From an uncultured Prevotellaceae bacterium (GTDB lineage Bacteria; Bacteroidota; Bacteroidia; Bacteroidales; Bacteroidaceae), in assembly GCA_902767775.1 (NCBI GenBank), contig CACXIP010000014.1, forward strand, positions 41,211-105,210: 64,000 nt of DNA, written 5' to 3'. Of the stretch, positions 63,362 to 64,000 are shown piece after piece. Positions within the stretch are counted from its first letter, which is position 1. Every line of letters begins with the position of its first letter. Both the position numbers and the translations under genes were made by a program. The notes under the pieces were generated by a model. It was not told where the DNA came from. It was given only the letters and a program-made list of their open reading frames with translations, and did not search any database.

Positions 63362-64000
63362 CTATTTACGCGACTTGTGGAACATCAGACCCAAGAATGA
63401 GATCAAGGCTGTCGACAGCAAGTTACCGCCCTTGGCCAACTCTGTGAAGTCCATCAGCGTTGAAATGACCACGACTGATGCAGAGAGTATGATGGCGACG
63501 GCTGTCAAGATAATCAGAAGACTGCGCGAAATGGTGATTTTCCCTTTCTGATGCAACAGTCCCAATATAAATGTCACTGAGGCAATGAACAACGGCACAT
63601 AATTGAGGACACGCATCAGATCAATCCAACCCGTACTGTTTACCAAGGTAAGTACAAACGAAACCAGCCATAGACAAGCCACAAGACCGAGCAAGGCATA
63701 GAGCACAATCCTCAGCCATTTCACTTCTATAACGCGGGGCCGGCCTGTAGCGGGGTCGATGGCCTGACCGCCATACTTGTACTTGATTACCAACCAGCGG
63801 ACAGTAACCGGTATCATAAGGGTCAATGCCATGACGATGAAAATAAACATCTCACTTTTCGAAGTGAACATCTGCAGGAAATACACAAAGAAGAAAATGA
63901 CGGTTGCGATGCTGCCCCACTTGATGTTTTTGGAGTAGCGGGACTCTCTTTCAACAAGGGTCTTCAGGTCATAACTGCCGTAATCCTCCCTTTTGATTTT
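63362..64000 (-). CDS. Membrane protein, partial at the window end
   Basis: The frame runs unbroken to the edge of the window on the minus strand: 212 codons, beginning KIKREDYGSYDLKTLVERES. The ATG-like start at 63886 is GTG and not the real start. It has five to six hydrophobic helices and a charged loop with GRPRVIEVKWLR. No family is recognised. The N-terminus is missing. Confidence 0.7.
   Translation of the reverse strand, partial: KIKREDYGSYDLKTLVERESRYSKNIKWGSIATVIFFFVYFLQMFTSKSEMFIFIVMALTLMIPVTVRWLVIKYKYGGQAIDPATGRPRVIEVKWLRIVLYALLGLVACLWLVSFVLTLVNSTGWIDLMRVLNYVPLFIASVTFILGLLHQKGKITISRSLLIILTAVAIILSASVVVISTLMDFTELAKGGNLLSTALISFLGLMFHKSRK

Overview
The window looks like chromosomal DNA of a gut or rumen Bacteroidales bacterium, most likely Prevotella or a close relative. 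The evidence is: promoters of the Bacteroidota type (a -7 box TAnnTTTG, often with TTG about 20 bases upstream); AT-rich leaders without Shine-Dalgarno sites; secreted glycoside hydrolases; proteins with a Bacteroidota-style C-terminal tail; a DUF4923-like lipoprotein; and an HTCS-derived regulator. I see no rRNA, tRNA, transposase, integrase, CRISPR array or SusC/SusD pair.

Layout. 1-190 holds a 78-base tandem repeat. 0.27-7.3 kb: a nitroreductase, a MacB-like ABC exporter (ATPase, two permeases, membrane fusion protein) and pseudouridine catabolism genes (psuK, psuG). 7.3-12.7 kb: a Dna2-like nuclease-helicase (minus strand), then a racemase-MFS transporter pair. 12.76-14.42 kb: a lone reverse transcriptase of the defence (UG/Abi/DRT) type on the minus strand, followed upstream by about 500 bases of repeat- and hairpin-rich DNA. 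15-17.7 kb: a Ser-type sulfatase and a convergent sulfatase maturase. 17.8-20.5 kb: a GH26 mannanase and AzlC/AzlD. 20.5-27.3 kb: a minus-strand run of an esterase, YaaA, a GH51 arabinofuranosidase, a HAD phosphatase, a truncated polysaccharide-lyase-like gene and a GH105 enzyme. 27.4-32.8 kb: a broken GNAT gene, a 5'-nucleotidase, an SGNH hydrolase and a peroxide-response cluster (GPx, OhrR/MarR, two PPOX-fold proteins) with palindromic operators. 32.8-36 kb: a large secreted protein with cleaved-adhesin-like domains. 36.3-45.8 kb: a 32-residue membrane peptide, a LysR regulator, a methyltransferase, serS, a fused Nfn-type flavoprotein, a DUF486 protein, a TtcA-like protein, a nucleoside phosphorylase and mnmE. 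46-48.2 kb: an amidase-amidase-NamZ fusion. 48.7-55 kb: a secreted protein, an M64-like peptidase, lipoproteins and an HD-domain protein. 55.3-62.4 kb: a GH78 rhamnosidase divergent from an HTCS-like regulator that lacks kinase and receiver domains. 62.4-64 kb: an MBL-fold protein and a membrane protein cut by the window end.

The strongest candidates for something undescribed are (1) the solitary RT with its structured upstream region, a possible RT-ncRNA defence unit; (2) the membrane-spanning regulator that keeps the HTCS sensor and AraC output but has lost the phosphorelay, together with helically phased GTTCAAA repeats at the rhamnosidase promoter; and (3) the signal-less amidase-amidase-NamZ fusion carrying a perfect 42-base internal duplication.
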